Assembly: GCA_046533895.1 (NCBI GenBank) | Contig: JAWDOK010000002.1 | Coordinates: forward strand, 186,001-250,000 | Source: Acidianus hospitalis | GTDB taxonomy: Archaea > Thermoproteota > Thermoprotei_A > Sulfolobales > Sulfolobaceae | Direction of reading: 5' to 3' | Length of the DNA: 64,000 nt | Part shown: piece by piece, positions 31,248 through 40,423 of the stretch | How the letters are laid out: each line of letters opens with the position of its first letter | Position numbering within the stretch: the first letter of the stretch is position 1 | The notes under the pieces: model-generated | Told to the model about the DNA's origin: nothing | The model's database searches: none | Seen by the model: only the letters and a program-made list of their open reading frames with translations | Program-made: the position numbers and the translations under genes

Positions 31248-32006
31248 ATGTCTGCCAGTCAATATAATCCTTATAATTGGAAATTCCTAATATTTACACA
31301 AGCGTGGCTGATAATAATATCTATAGTTTTAACTTATTATCCGCAATATTATTTCGAGGTAATAATTCTATATATTATAGTAATTTTTGGGTTTACATTC
31401 TTTATGACTTACAAATCCAATCCTGTGTTTAGAGATAGAAAATTACTTTATGAAATAGTTAATTCTAGGACAATTTACGAGGAAAAGGATGTTACAAAGC
31501 TAATAATGGCAGATCAAGAATATCAAAAACAGTACATGGATTCTATTAAGAGAAATTTTAGAATGCTAGGATTTTATATTGTTTACTTAGCCATATTGTT
31601 CTTTGCATATCAATATATAATAAAGTTCGCAGATTCTCAAACTTTAACCTACAGATTACTGGTTTATTTAGTATATTTTGAAGCTTTATTCGGGATAGGC
31701 TTCTTTGTTAGTAGAAAGATCCTTGCGCCTTCAATGAGCAATATGGCGCCTATGGCATTACCTAGCTACAAAATAACTGAAAAAGGAATAGTTAGCGGCA
31801 AAGGATATTCCGTCTTTCTTCATGCAAAATATTTACTTAACTCGGAAATAACGATAAATCGTGAAAAACATTATATTGAGATAGACTCAACGAAACAGAA
31901 ATTACCCTATAAAGTTAGATTATATTCGCAGGATATAGACAAAGTTCTTGACTATATAGAACGCGTCAAAAGACTAGAACTTAAAAGGCAGAGCTCTGAA
32001 GGCTAG
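31248..32006 (+). CDS. Integral membrane protein (probably DUF2208 family)
   Basis: A 252-residue membrane protein. Two hydrophobic segments lie at about residues 15-55, a cytosolic loop follows, two more hydrophobic segments span about 105-155, and the C-terminal 90 residues are soluble and basic. It resembles the archaeal DUF2208 membrane proteins as I recall them, but I cannot verify the family here. Its last 26 bp overlap the 3' end of cbiA on the opposite strand. Confidence 0.6.
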   Translation: MSASQYNPYNWKFLIFTQAWLIIISIVLTYYPQYYFEVIILYIIVIFGFTFFMTYKSNPVFRDRKLLYEIVNSRTIYEEKDVTKLIMADQEYQKQYMDSIKRNFRMLGFYIVYLAILFFAYQYIIKFADSQTLTYRLLVYLVYFEALFGIGFFVSRKILAPSMSNMAPMALPSYKITEKGIVSGKGYSVFLHAKYLLNSEITINREKHYIEIDSTKQKLPYKVRLYSQDIDKVLDYIERVKRLELKRQSSEG

Positions 32007-33285
32007 CAAAGTGGAAATGAGTATATGTAGCTAAACTTTCTTGAACCTTTACTCCGTCATATCCGTCTTTTATTCCCTTTCCTCTTAAGTTTTTGAATAC
32101 AAACTTTTCTTCGTTCACTTCGACTGGAAAAGATATGTGAAATTCATGCCCTCTTATCTTTTCTCCTTTCTTAGAGAGAATCGAATTTTCTAAAGTCAAA
32201 AGTTCAGTATATCCAATGGTAAGTTTTCCTTTTGCAGAAATTCCTAAGTCGAAAATATTACTCATATTGTATTTTTTGCCATCAAAACCTATTATATATT
32301 TGGAAGTGTACATTAATCCTCCGCATTCTGCTAGAATTTTTGTTCCCTTATATGATTCCTTTTTTATCCAACTGGACGTTATAGAAGATTCTAATTCTTT
32401 TAAGTAAAGTTCCGGATAACCTCCGCCTATATAAATTAAATCTGGATCTTCAACTGTTTCGCCATTTAATGGACTAAAGAATTTTATTTGGAATTTTCGT
32501 TTTAATATGTCTATATTCTCTTGATAGTAAAAATTAAAAGCCGCGTCGTAAGCTATTGCTGCTACTTTCTTCTCAGTATCTTGTATTTCTAAATCGTTAA
32601 CTTCAGGCAAATCTTCGGCAGAATTAGCTATTTCCATTATTTTATCTATGTCTACATATTCCTCGAGTAACTTAGATATTGTATTAATTGCTTTCTCTGG
32701 GTTATAATCCTCAGTAGTATAAAGTCCTAAGTGCCTAGATGGCACTATTACGTCCTTTGAGAACGGAATATAACCTAAAACTTCCGTATCCTTTACAGAA
32801 CTTTTGCAATAGTTGAAATGACCTTCAGAAGAGATTTTATTAAATATTACTCCAGCTATTTTTGCATTTCCATAATCTTTAAGTCCCTTAATTATTGCTC
32901 CTGTTGTACTACCTATATTCTCACAGTTTATGATTAAAATTATTGGAGTTTTTGTTATTTCAGATAACTGATAAGTACTATAATCTAGTCCTATTCCGTC
33001 ATAGAGACCCATTACTCCTTCTATTATAGATATATCATATCCTTTCGAATATTTTATTAGGCTGTTAATAACGTTCTCCTTTCCCATTATAAACAAATCT
33101 AAATTTATTGAGGGAATCCCTCTTGTTGCAATCTTGTGATATCCAGTATCTATAAAATCTGGGCCGACTTTGAATGGCCTAACTTTAATTCTTTTAGATA
33201 ACGCTCTCATTAAACCAGATGAAATAAGTGTTTTTCCAGAATCGCTTCTATCTGATGAAATTAAAATTCTAGGTATGTGAGTCAT
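31981..33285 (-). CDS. cbiA: Cobyrinic acid a,c-diamide synthase
   Basis: ATP- and glutamine-dependent amidase of cobalamin synthesis, 434 residues. The N-terminal P-loop domain has SSDRSDSGKT at about residues 9-18. The C-terminal class I glutaminase-like domain holds the nucleophilic cysteine in AECGGLMY and a late EFHIS histidine. Another cobalamin/siroheme gene, cbiX, lies at 36932 but is not adjacent. It overlaps the membrane protein at 31248-32006 by 26 bp. Confidence 0.93.
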   Translation of the reverse strand: MTHIPRILISSDRSDSGKTLISSGLMRALSKRIKVRPFKVGPDFIDTGYHKIATRGIPSINLDLFIMGKENVINSLIKYSKGYDISIIEGVMGLYDGIGLDYSTYQLSEITKTPIILIINCENIGSTTGAIIKGLKDYGNAKIAGVIFNKISSEGHFNYCKSSVKDTEVLGYIPFSKDVIVPSRHLGLYTTEDYNPEKAINTISKLLEEYVDIDKIMEIANSAEDLPEVNDLEIQDTEKKVAAIAYDAAFNFYYQENIDILKRKFQIKFFSPLNGETVEDPDLIYIGGGYPELYLKELESSITSSWIKKESYKGTKILAECGGLMYTSKYIIGFDGKKYNMSNIFDLGISAKGKLTIGYTELLTLENSILSKKGEKIRGHEFHISFPVEVNEEKFVFKNLRGKGIKDGYDGVKVQESLATYTHFHFASLQSSAF

Positions 33286-33338
33286 ATTATACCTAATGAG
33301 AAAAAGAAATAAATGTATAGTTTATGTTAAATTCAATC

Positions 33339-34076
33339 ATGAAGTTTTCTTATGATGATGTAAGAGACTTTAAGAATATACTAACTGCCTTAGCAAAGTT
33401 AGTCGATGAGGCGTCATTAAAGATAAAACCGGATGGAGTAGAATTAGTAGCAATAGATAGGGCTCATATTTCGTTAGTGAAACTCCAAATTCCTAAAGAG
33501 GCGTTTAAAGACTATGATGTTCAGGAGGAGTTTAATTTCGGTTTTAATACTCAATATCTTCTAAAGATTTTATCCACTTCTAAGAGAAAAGAATCAATAG
33601 AGCTAGAAGCTAATGATCCTTCACAAGTTATAATAAGAATTTCTGGAGGTTTTAATAGAGATTATGTTGTTAGAAATCTAGACGTTTCTCCTCCTGAAGT
33701 TCCAGAACTTAATTTGGAATTTGATGTGAATGCGAGTATAAATTCTTCTGGATTCAAAAAGGCAGTAAGTCAAATTTCGGCAGTAAGTGATACCATATTA
33801 TTTAAAGCAGATGAGAACGGTATTACTCTAAAGAGCAAATCTGAAACCGATGTAGAAGTAGAATTTACAAAAGAATCTGGAGGGTTACAAGATATTGAGT
33901 TATCAAAGCCTGCTGAGTCTACTTACTCTTGTGATTATTTAGACGATATATTAGCTTTAACAAAGCTTTCTGGCTTAATGAAAATCTCGTTCTCTGATCA
34001 AAAACCATTACAGATACAGTTTAATATGGAATCTGGTGGTAATGTAATATACTTACTTGCTCCACAGATGGGGTGA
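33339..34076 (+). CDS. pcna3: Sliding clamp subunit PCNA3
   Basis: Second clamp subunit in the window, 245 residues. The DDVRDFKNILTALAKLVDEASLK start, the LVAIDRAHISLVKL strand and FGFNTQYLLKIL are characteristic of the PCNA3 type. ATG 33339 is chosen over the in-frame ATG 33324 because it matches the family N-terminus. The gene ends in GTGA, overlapping the GTG start of the first MetE-type gene by 4 bp, so clamp and methionine genes are coupled. Confidence 0.92.
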   Translation: MKFSYDDVRDFKNILTALAKLVDEASLKIKPDGVELVAIDRAHISLVKLQIPKEAFKDYDVQEEFNFGFNTQYLLKILSTSKRKESIELEANDPSQVIIRISGGFNRDYVVRNLDVSPPEVPELNLEFDVNASINSSGFKKAVSQISAVSDTILFKADENGITLKSKSETDVEVEFTKESGGLQDIELSKPAESTYSCDYLDDILALTKLSGLMKISFSDQKPLQIQFNMESGGNVIYLLAPQMG

Positions 34077-35032
34077 TAAAATTTAAGGCATGTATAATAG
34101 GAAGCTATCCAAAATCTCTTGCGTTAGGTAAGACAATATCTAGATATAGGTCAGGAAAAATATCTCAAGATAAATTAGAGAACGCAATTCTAAAAGAAGA
34201 GGAAAAATTCTTCAATATTGTAAAAGATGTTAATCCAGAATGCACTACTGATGGCTTATTTAGATGGGACGATATAGTAGATTTAACTTTCTCATACATT
34301 AATGGCCAGGAAAAAGGAGAGCTAATGAGATTTTTTGATAATAACTTTTATTATAGGAAAGCTGTAATAAAGTCCAAATTAACTCCTAAAGATGAATATA
34401 AAAACATTCTAGAAGTTGATAGAGAGATGATGAAGAAACTTGGCTTAAAAACTGGTTTAAGTGCAGTAATATTGGGACCTTTAACTTACGTTGAATTATC
34501 GCAAGACGAATACTATCATAATGTGGAAGAATTGTTATTTACCTACTCTTCTGTAGTTAATGAAGTTATAAAAGGAATAGAAAGCAAAGTTGACATGATA
34601 GAAATACACGAACCTTCACTCTTCTCTAAGGGCATTAAAAAGGAAATTCTGGATAAGCTTTCTTCAGCCTACGAAAGCATGCTTAAAGGTATCAGAAAGA
34701 CTACATTAGTTATTTCCTATTTTGAGGTTTTAAATAAAAGACTTCCATATTTATTTTCCCTGCCAGTAGAAAATTATGGTGTAGACGTAATAGAGAATAA
34801 AAAGAAGTTAGCTAATATATACAAATATTTCAAGGATAAGAACGTCTTCCTAGGAGTTTTAAACACTAGGAATACTAAGATGGAAAGAATAAGTTCTATA
34901 AGAAGGATGATAGAGAAGGCTAAGGAAAAAGGAGCTAAAGAAATTATGATTGGTAACGCAAGTTTAATGGACTTTATACCAGAGAAGATAGCTAAGAAAA
35001 AATTAATGCTTTTAAAGAAGGTGATACAATGA
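34073..35032 (+). CDS. MetE-family protein (first of two)
   Basis: A 319-residue protein of the cobalamin-independent methionine synthase family, related to its N-terminal half or to the archaeal short MetE proteins. It starts with IIGSYPKS, has CTTDGLFRWDD, and a MIEIHEPSLFSKG segment, but lacks the obvious zinc-binding HICYGD-type motif of its neighbour. It may serve as substrate-binding partner of the downstream protein. The start is GTG 34073 overlapping pcna3, and the end overlaps the next gene by 4 bp (ATGA). Confidence 0.8.
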   Translation: MIKFKACIIGSYPKSLALGKTISRYRSGKISQDKLENAILKEEEKFFNIVKDVNPECTTDGLFRWDDIVDLTFSYINGQEKGELMRFFDNNFYYRKAVIKSKLTPKDEYKNILEVDREMMKKLGLKTGLSAVILGPLTYVELSQDEYYHNVEELLFTYSSVVNEVIKGIESKVDMIEIHEPSLFSKGIKKEILDKLSSAYESMLKGIRKTTLVISYFEVLNKRLPYLFSLPVENYGVDVIENKKKLANIYKYFKDKNVFLGVLNTRNTKMERISSIRRMIEKAKEKGAKEIMIGNASLMDFIPEKIAKKKLMLLKKVIQ

Positions 35033-36012
35033 TGGACGAGTTACCTATCCTACCCACAACTGTAATAGGTAGTTATCCTAGACCAAAGTGGTTAAGAGAA
35101 GCAATAAGGTTACATAAAGCTGGAAAGGTTTCAGATGAGGAATTAACTGAGGCATTTAATGACGCCGCACTAGCGGTTCTTCATGATCATTATTTGGCAG
35201 GAATTGACGTTCCAACAGATGGGGAAGTAAAAAGAGATGAAATGGTTGAATATTTCGCTGAAAGATTAGGCGGTTTCAAGTTTTACGGTCCTGTAAGGGT
35301 ATGGGGTACTGCGTATTATAGAAAGCCAGCAGTTGTAGGAAAAATAGAATATAAATCACCACTTTTAGTGGACGAGTTTAACTATACTAAGTCAGTATCA
35401 TATACTCCAAATGTTAAGATAACTATTACAGGTCCATATACTATTGCCTATTGGTCATATAATGAATATTATAAGGATATGAAAGATTTAGTATTCGATC
35501 TAGCTAAAATTATAAACAAAGAATTACATAATTTGGTAGACGCTGGTGCAAGAATAATACAAATAGACGAACCTGCAATACATTCTAATAAGAAAGACGT
35601 TAGTTGGGCAGTAGAAGCAGTAAACGAAGCTGTAAAGGGAATTAATGCTAAATTAGTTGTTCATATATGTTATGGCGATTATAGAATAGTTGCTCCGTAC
35701 TTGAACGAGTTTAAGGTCGATCAAATAAATTTTGCTCTAAAAATATATAATTACAGATATCTGGAATTATTTAAAAAATACGGTTATGAAAAGGAGCTCG
35801 GATTAGGAGTAATAGACGTTCATAGTAGACGAGTAGAATCTGCAGAAGAAGTTGCTAAAGATATTAAAAATTCGCTGAAATATTTCCCTGCAGAAAAGAT
35901 ATGGATTAATCCAGATTGTGGACTAAAGCTACTTCCTAGAAGCATAGCTTTTCAGAAATTAGTAAACATGGTAAAAGGTACAAAGATGGTAAGGGAAGAA
36001 CTTAAAAAGTAG
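35029..36012 (+). CDS. metE: Cobalamin-independent methionine synthase, core catalytic protein
   Basis: Methylates homocysteine to methionine, 327 residues, corresponding to the C-terminal catalytic half of bacterial MetE. It contains VIGSYPRPKWLR, QIDEPAIH, VVHICYGDYR with zinc-ligand His and Cys, and WINPDCGLKLLP with the last zinc Cys. Archaeal short MetE proteins use a methyl donor other than the polyglutamate folate of bacteria; the donor here is not known. Co-transcribed with the partner gene and pcna3. Confidence 0.88.
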   Translation: MMDELPILPTTVIGSYPRPKWLREAIRLHKAGKVSDEELTEAFNDAALAVLHDHYLAGIDVPTDGEVKRDEMVEYFAERLGGFKFYGPVRVWGTAYYRKPAVVGKIEYKSPLLVDEFNYTKSVSYTPNVKITITGPYTIAYWSYNEYYKDMKDLVFDLAKIINKELHNLVDAGARIIQIDEPAIHSNKKDVSWAVEAVNEAVKGINAKLVVHICYGDYRIVAPYLNEFKVDQINFALKIYNYRYLELFKKYGYEKELGLGVIDVHSRRVESAEEVAKDIKNSLKYFPAEKIWINPDCGLKLLPRSIAFQKLVNMVKGTKMVREELKK

Positions 36013-36045
36013 AATGTATGTAGTAAAATAAGCTAGTGATTAGCT

Positions 36046-36504
36046 ATGAATAAGAAGAGAGCCAGAGGAAAATCTCACTCTACTAGACCAGTAAGAGCTG
36101 GAGCTCCTAAATGGGTTAGGTTCACTAGAGAAGAAGTTGAAATGTTGGTAGAAGAATTAGCAAAGAGAGGATACGGACCTAGTATGATAGGAGTAATATT
36201 AAGAGATCAATATGGCGTACCTTTAGTTAAGCAAATAACTGGTAAAAAGTTAACACTAATACTTGAGGAAAAAGGCTTGGCTCCCAAAATTCCAGAAGAC
36301 TTATTTAATCTAATTAGAAAAGCAGTTAATGTAAGGAGGCATTTGACAGAATATCCTAAGGATAAAGTATCTAAAAAAGGCCTTGAGGAAATTGAGTCTA
36401 AAATAAGAAGACTAGTTGACTATTATAAAGAAATTGGAAAATTACCTGCTAATTGGAACTACGATCCTACAACTGCCGAGCTATTGATAACTAGTACATC
36501 ATAA
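36046..36504 (+). CDS. rps15: Ribosomal protein S15
   Basis: Small-subunit protein equivalent to eukaryotic S13e, 152 residues. It has the archaeal N-terminal extension (RARGKSHSTRPVRAGAPKW) followed by the four-helix S15 domain. The start ATG 36046 gives the full extension. The last 6 bp overlap the 3' end of the rnhA gene on the opposite strand. Confidence 0.95.
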   Translation: MNKKRARGKSHSTRPVRAGAPKWVRFTREEVEMLVEELAKRGYGPSMIGVILRDQYGVPLVKQITGKKLTLILEEKGLAPKIPEDLFNLIRKAVNVRRHLTEYPKDKVSKKGLEEIESKIRRLVDYYKEIGKLPANWNYDPTTAELLITSTS

Positions 36505-36948
36505 TCTGCATCCTATTTCTTTCAATTTATTTTCAAGAGCCAATTTATACGCGATTCTTGTCAATCTATCTGCTTCAGTATTTTCTTCTCTTGGAATCCA
36601 TTTAAATTCTATATGCTCAAAATTTTTTAAACTTTCTTGTATTTTATCGTATATCCTTTTAAGCCTTGGAGATTTTATTCTATACTCTCCAGATAACTGT
36701 CTAATAACCAGTTGACTATCTCCATAAAATATCGCTTTTGTAATTCCCAATTGTATTAATTTCCTTATAGCACAATATGCACCCATATATTCAGCAACGT
36801 TGTTTGTCGAGTCTTTTGACCAAGGTTTTTCTGCTAAACCGTAACCTTGTAGGACTTGATTATCAATTTTTATTACATACGCATAAGTAGCTATTCCGCC
36901 AGGATTTTTTGGCTCGCACAATCCGTCAAAATTAACTTTTGCCATCAA
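36499..36948 (-). CDS. rnhA: Ribonuclease HI
   Basis: Cleaves the RNA strand of RNA-DNA hybrids. At 149 residues it has the same length as the characterised Sulfolobus tokodaii RNase HI. Acidic catalytic residues are visible: Asp8 (NFDG), Glu53 (NNVAEYMG), the Asp of YGDSQLV, and the Asp of TEADRL. Cys59 and the C-terminal Cys147 could form the stabilising disulfide reported for the S. tokodaii enzyme. It overlaps cbiX at its start (17 bp) and rps15 at its end (6 bp). Confidence 0.93.
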   Translation of the reverse strand: MMAKVNFDGLCEPKNPGGIATYAYVIKIDNQVLQGYGLAEKPWSKDSTNNVAEYMGAYCAIRKLIQLGITKAIFYGDSQLVIRQLSGEYRIKSPRLKRIYDKIQESLKNFEHIEFKWIPREENTEADRLTRIAYKLALENKLKEIGCRL

Positions 36949-37315
36949 TTTTTTCCTCTACCCTTTCCTTTAATATTTCTGCAACTCTTTTATCTACTCC
37001 TATAGGCTTAGCAATAACAACTCTCACTTTTTTCTCATTTATCATTGTTTCTCCTTTCTCGTCTAGTCCTAATAATTTTGGAATATCTCTATAGAAATGC
37101 ATACCAGCAGCAAATAACAGAGGCACAGCAATTATTTGTGTAGCACCTTTATTTACTAGAATTTCTAACGATTCTCTGAGTGTAGGTTTATTAAATTCAA
37201 GAAAACCATATTCTACTAAGGGAAAATATTCTGATAGTAAATTTTTATAACCATCAGCTATATTTTTCCATTCCTCAACTCTACTACCATGCAAGACTAA
37301 AATTATACCGATCAT
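36932..37315 (-). CDS. cbiX: Small sirohydrochlorin cobaltochelatase
   Basis: Inserts cobalt (or another metal) into sirohydrochlorin, 127 residues. This is the small archaeal form that acts as a homodimer. The N-terminal LVLHGSR holds the first active-site histidine, and VPLLFAAGMHFYRDIP holds the second. It overlaps rnhA by 17 bp, so the two are on one transcript. It probably supplies cobalamin or siroheme synthesis together with cbiA at 31981. Confidence 0.92.
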   Translation of the reverse strand: MIGIILVLHGSRVEEWKNIADGYKNLLSEYFPLVEYGFLEFNKPTLRESLEILVNKGATQIIAVPLLFAAGMHFYRDIPKLLGLDEKGETMINEKKVRVVIAKPIGVDKRVAEILKERVEEKIDGKS

Positions 37316-37384
37316 TTTAAGTTCTCTGGAGCTACGAGTTTATATACTTGTATCAGAATACCAAAATGAAAAGGTGGCATTTAA

Positions 37385-38023
37385 TTGCCGGACTTTAAGA
37401 TTGTAATTTCAGATCCCGAAACCAAGCAATTAAAAATAATGAAAGTAAAAGTAAAGGCAGACGAAAATGTAAAATCAATAGACGGAGAAAAAGATGGAAA
37501 AGCATTGCCTATAGCCAAATTAAATAGTAAGTTAAAGCAAGCACTTAATCTGGATAAATTATTAACTCTGCAAATTGAGAAGCAAGAAGGAGACAAAAAA
37601 GTGAAAATAAAAGTACATTTCTTAGTGCAGGTTGATGACAGCTTACCAGACAATGAGGTGCATATAAGCAAGAATATTGCAGAAAAATTTGGTGCTGAAG
37701 ACTTTGAGGCTTTAGCATATAGGACTAAAGCTTTTCAAATTTCTATCGATCAATCAAAATTAAACTTATTTGGAACTAAAATAGGGGATAAAATAAACTT
37801 AGTAATTAGTGATACACCATTTACATTAAAAATTACTGGAGGGTCAGATAATACTGGCTTTGCAATGAGACCAGATATTTCTGGTCCCGCAAAGAGAAGA
37901 GTATTAGTTTCTGGTCCTCCGGGCTATATTCCACGCGAAGATGGTGAAAGAAAGAGAAAAATGCTAAGAGGAGATATAATAAGTAATGAAATTGTTCAGA
38001 TAAATACTGTAATAGTAAGGTGA
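37385..38023 (+). CDS. rps6e: Ribosomal protein S6e
   Basis: Small-subunit protein, 212 residues from a TTG start at 37385. The conserved S6e core is in the C-terminal half: FEALAYRTKAFQI, GGSDNTGFAMRPDI, and SGPPGYIPREDGERKRKMLRG. The GGTGGCATTTAATTG context and the family N-terminus PDFKIVISDPE set the start. Archaeal S6e is usually about 125-215 residues, so the length is at the long, Sulfolobales end. aIF2 gamma follows 4 bp downstream. Confidence 0.93.
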   Translation: MPDFKIVISDPETKQLKIMKVKVKADENVKSIDGEKDGKALPIAKLNSKLKQALNLDKLLTLQIEKQEGDKKVKIKVHFLVQVDDSLPDNEVHISKNIAEKFGAEDFEALAYRTKAFQISIDQSKLNLFGTKIGDKINLVISDTPFTLKITGGSDNTGFAMRPDISGPAKRRVLVSGPPGYIPREDGERKRKMLRGDIISNEIVQINTVIVR

Positions 38024-38027
38024 TTTT

Positions 38028-39275
38028 TTGTCCTGGCCAAAGGTCCAACCTGAAGTTAATATAGGTGTAGTAGGCCATGTAGATCATGGTAAGACTACGT
38101 TAGTTCAAGCTCTAACTGGAATATGGACGTCTAAACATTCTGAGGAATTAAAAAGAGGAATGACTATAAAACTAGGATATGCTGAGGCAAGTTTTGGTAT
38201 TTGTAAAAACTGTAAGAAACCTGACGCTTATGTTAACGAGGAATCGTGTAGGCAATGCGGAAGTGATGAAGAGCCAGAATTTTTAAGGAGGGTTTCGTTT
38301 CTCGATGCTCCAGGACATGAGATTTTAATGGCTACTATGCTATCTGGAACGGCTATCCTAGATGGTGCAATTCTAGTAGTTGCAGCTAATGAACCATTTC
38401 CTCAACCTCAAACTAGGGAACATTTTGTAGCTTTAGGTATAGTAGGAATAAAAAATCTAGTTATAGTACAAAATAAAATCGATGTAGTAACTAGAGATCA
38501 AGCAATAGCGCAATATAAGCAAATTACTGAGTTCATAAAAGGAACTTGGGCAGAAGGATCGCCTATAATTCCTGTTAGTGCACTTCATAAGATAAATATT
38601 GATGCGTTAATAGAGGCTATAGAAGAAAGAATTCCTACGCCAAAGAGAGATTTAACTAAAACACCTATAATGTTAGTAGTGAGAAGTTTTGACGTAAATA
38701 AGCCAGGAACCACCTTTGATAAACTAGTTGGAGGAGTAGTAGGAGGAAGTATAATTCAAGGTAAATTCTCTATAGGTCAAGAAATAAAGATTTTACCTGG
38801 AATTAGAGTTGAAGATAAAGGTAAAGTAACTTACGAACCAATTTATACTAAGATATCATCGCTTAGATTTGGAGATCTAGAAGTGAACGAGGCCAAACCT
38901 GGCGGTCTAGTGGCAGTAGGAACTTATTTAGATCCCTCAGTAACTAAAGCTGATAGCCTAATGGGTAATATGGTAACAGATGCAAAGGCGGATATTCCGG
39001 TTTTATGGAATATTAGAGTTGAATATAATTTACTTGAAAGAGTGGTAGGTAGTAAGGATCTTGTTAAAGTAGAACCTATAAGAAATAAAGAAGTATTAAT
39101 GATAACAGTCGGGTCTGCTACCACGCTAGGTACGGTAACTCATGCCAAATCTAATGAAATAGAACTTGAACTTAAGAAACCAATTCCTGTTTGGGAGAAT
39201 AATTTAAGATTAGTTATAAGTAGACAAGTAGGAGGAAGATGGAGATTAGTAGGATGGGGGCAAATAAAAATTTAG
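38028..39275 (+). CDS. eif2g: Translation initiation factor aIF2 subunit gamma
   Basis: GTP- and initiator-tRNA-binding subunit of aIF2, 415 residues, the standard size. G1 is GHVDHGKT at about residues 15-22, a zinc knuckle (CKNC...CRQC) follows, then DAPGHE and NKID. Two beta-barrel domains make the C-terminus. The start is TTG 38028 after the S6e stop. The 3' end overlaps the PIN-domain gene by 22 bp, a pairing conserved in archaea. Confidence 0.97.
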   Translation: MSWPKVQPEVNIGVVGHVDHGKTTLVQALTGIWTSKHSEELKRGMTIKLGYAEASFGICKNCKKPDAYVNEESCRQCGSDEEPEFLRRVSFLDAPGHEILMATMLSGTAILDGAILVVAANEPFPQPQTREHFVALGIVGIKNLVIVQNKIDVVTRDQAIAQYKQITEFIKGTWAEGSPIIPVSALHKINIDALIEAIEERIPTPKRDLTKTPIMLVVRSFDVNKPGTTFDKLVGGVVGGSIIQGKFSIGQEIKILPGIRVEDKGKVTYEPIYTKISSLRFGDLEVNEAKPGGLVAVGTYLDPSVTKADSLMGNMVTDAKADIPVLWNIRVEYNLLERVVGSKDLVKVEPIRNKEVLMITVGSATTLGTVTHAKSNEIELELKKPIPVWENNLRLVISRQVGGRWRLVGWGQIKI

Positions 39276-39676
39276 GTATCCTAGTTGATACCAATATTTT
39301 ACTTTACGTGTACGATAGAGTAGATCCTTTTAATTTGGTAATAGAATACCTTGATTATAAACCAGTATTCTATATTCATAAAGCAGTTTTTCATGAATTG
39401 GAAATTTTGAGATCTAGGTACTCTAGATCTTCTTCATATATGTCAAGAATAAATATTGCATTAATTTATCTAGAAAAATATAAGAATTATTGGAAACTTA
39501 TAGGCGATGAGATTGATAAACCTACTGACGATATTCTTATTGATTGTGCTAAAAGGAATAAATTACTTATTTTTACAAATGATAAGGAATTGAAACAAAA
39601 GGCATTAAAAAACAATGTAGGAATAATTTTTTTAGCAAGTAAAGGTAAAATTATAAAATCGCTCTTTCCTATCTAA
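39254..39676 (+). CDS. PIN-domain ribonuclease (Fcf1/VapC-like)
   Basis: A 140-residue PIN-domain protein with the four acidic positions of the fold: VDTN near residue 11, Glu in FHELEIL, TDDILIDCA, and TNDKELK. Archaeal proteins in this place next to aIF2 gamma are usually related to Fcf1/Utp24, the 18S rRNA processing nuclease, which makes an rRNA-processing role likely. No antitoxin gene is beside it. The start is set at ATG 39254 because this trims a five-residue extension into aIF2 gamma; ATG 39239 is possible. Confidence 0.82.
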   Translation: MGANKNLGILVDTNILLYVYDRVDPFNLVIEYLDYKPVFYIHKAVFHELEILRSRYSRSSSYMSRINIALIYLEKYKNYWKLIGDEIDKPTDDILIDCAKRNKLLIFTNDKELKQKALKNNVGIIFLASKGKIIKSLFPI

Positions 39677-39688
39677 CTGTTGATTATT

Positions 39689-40216
39689 ATGTTTAAAATT
39701 ATTAAAGCTAAAGGAGTTGTAAGAATACCGCCAGAATATTTTGGCGAAGAATTAGATAAGATTGCCCTTGAAATCTTGAAGTCTGAATATCAAGATAAAA
39801 TCTTTAAAGATTTGGGTTTAGTTCTTGGAGTGTTGTCGGCTAAAGCTAGTGAAGAAGGTCAAATAATTTTTGGAGATGGAGCGACATATCATGAAGTTGA
39901 GTTTGAATTATTGGCGTACGTTCCAGCTTTACAAGAAGTAGTTGAAGGAACAGTGGCAGAAGTCGATAATTATGGAATTTATGTAAATCTAGGTCCAATG
40001 GATGGATTAGTACATATATCTCAAATAGCCGACGATACTTTTAAGTTCGATTCAACAAGAGGAGTTTTAATTGGCGAGAAAAGTAAGAAGGTTCTGCAGA
40101 AAGGAGATTTAGTTAGGGCAAGAATAGTAACTGTTTCTGCTGTATCCTCTTCAGGCAAATTGCCTAGGATAGGTTTAACTATGAAACAACCTACATTAGG
40201 TAAGTTAAATAAGTGA
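39689..40216 (+). CDS. rpoE1: RNA polymerase subunit E' (Rpo7)
   Basis: Stalk subunit equivalent to RPB7, 175 residues. The N-terminal RNP-like domain starts MFKIIKAKGVVRIPPEYFG, and the C-terminal S1/OB domain contains VEGTVAEVDNYGIYVNLGPMDGLVHISQI. It contacts nascent RNA and partners with Rpo4, which is not in this window. ATG 39689 is chosen over an in-frame ATA/ATG-type extension beginning at 39680. Spt4 follows 6 bp later, the conserved order. Confidence 0.95.
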   Translation: MFKIIKAKGVVRIPPEYFGEELDKIALEILKSEYQDKIFKDLGLVLGVLSAKASEEGQIIFGDGATYHEVEFELLAYVPALQEVVEGTVAEVDNYGIYVNLGPMDGLVHISQIADDTFKFDSTRGVLIGEKSKKVLQKGDLVRARIVTVSAVSSSGKLPRIGLTMKQPTLGKLNK

Positions 40217-40222
40217 TGGAAA

Positions 40223-40423
40223 ATGCCTAAATCATCAATTTTTAAAGCTTGCAGAAATTGTAAGGCATTAGTTTTGCCAGACCAAGACGTATGTCCAATA
40301 TGCGGAGGTACGAGCTTTACTGAGGATTGGGAAGGGATGGTTATAATATTGAATGAGAATTCTGAATTAGGGAACTTAATAGGTGCAAAGAAACCTTGGA
40401 GATACGCGATAAATATAAAGTAG
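40223..40423 (+). CDS. spt4: Transcription elongation factor Spt4 (RpoE'')
   Basis: Small zinc protein, 66 residues, that pairs with Spt5 to increase polymerase processivity. Two CxxC pairs make the zinc site: CRNC at residues 10-13 and CPIC about 15 residues later. The C-terminal WEGMVIILNENSEL strand and KKPWRYA complete the fold. It starts with ATG 40223 just after rpoE1. Its 3' end overlaps the next gene by 28 bp. Confidence 0.94.
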   Translation: MPKSSIFKACRNCKALVLPDQDVCPICGGTSFTEDWEGMVIILNENSELGNLIGAKKPWRYAINIK

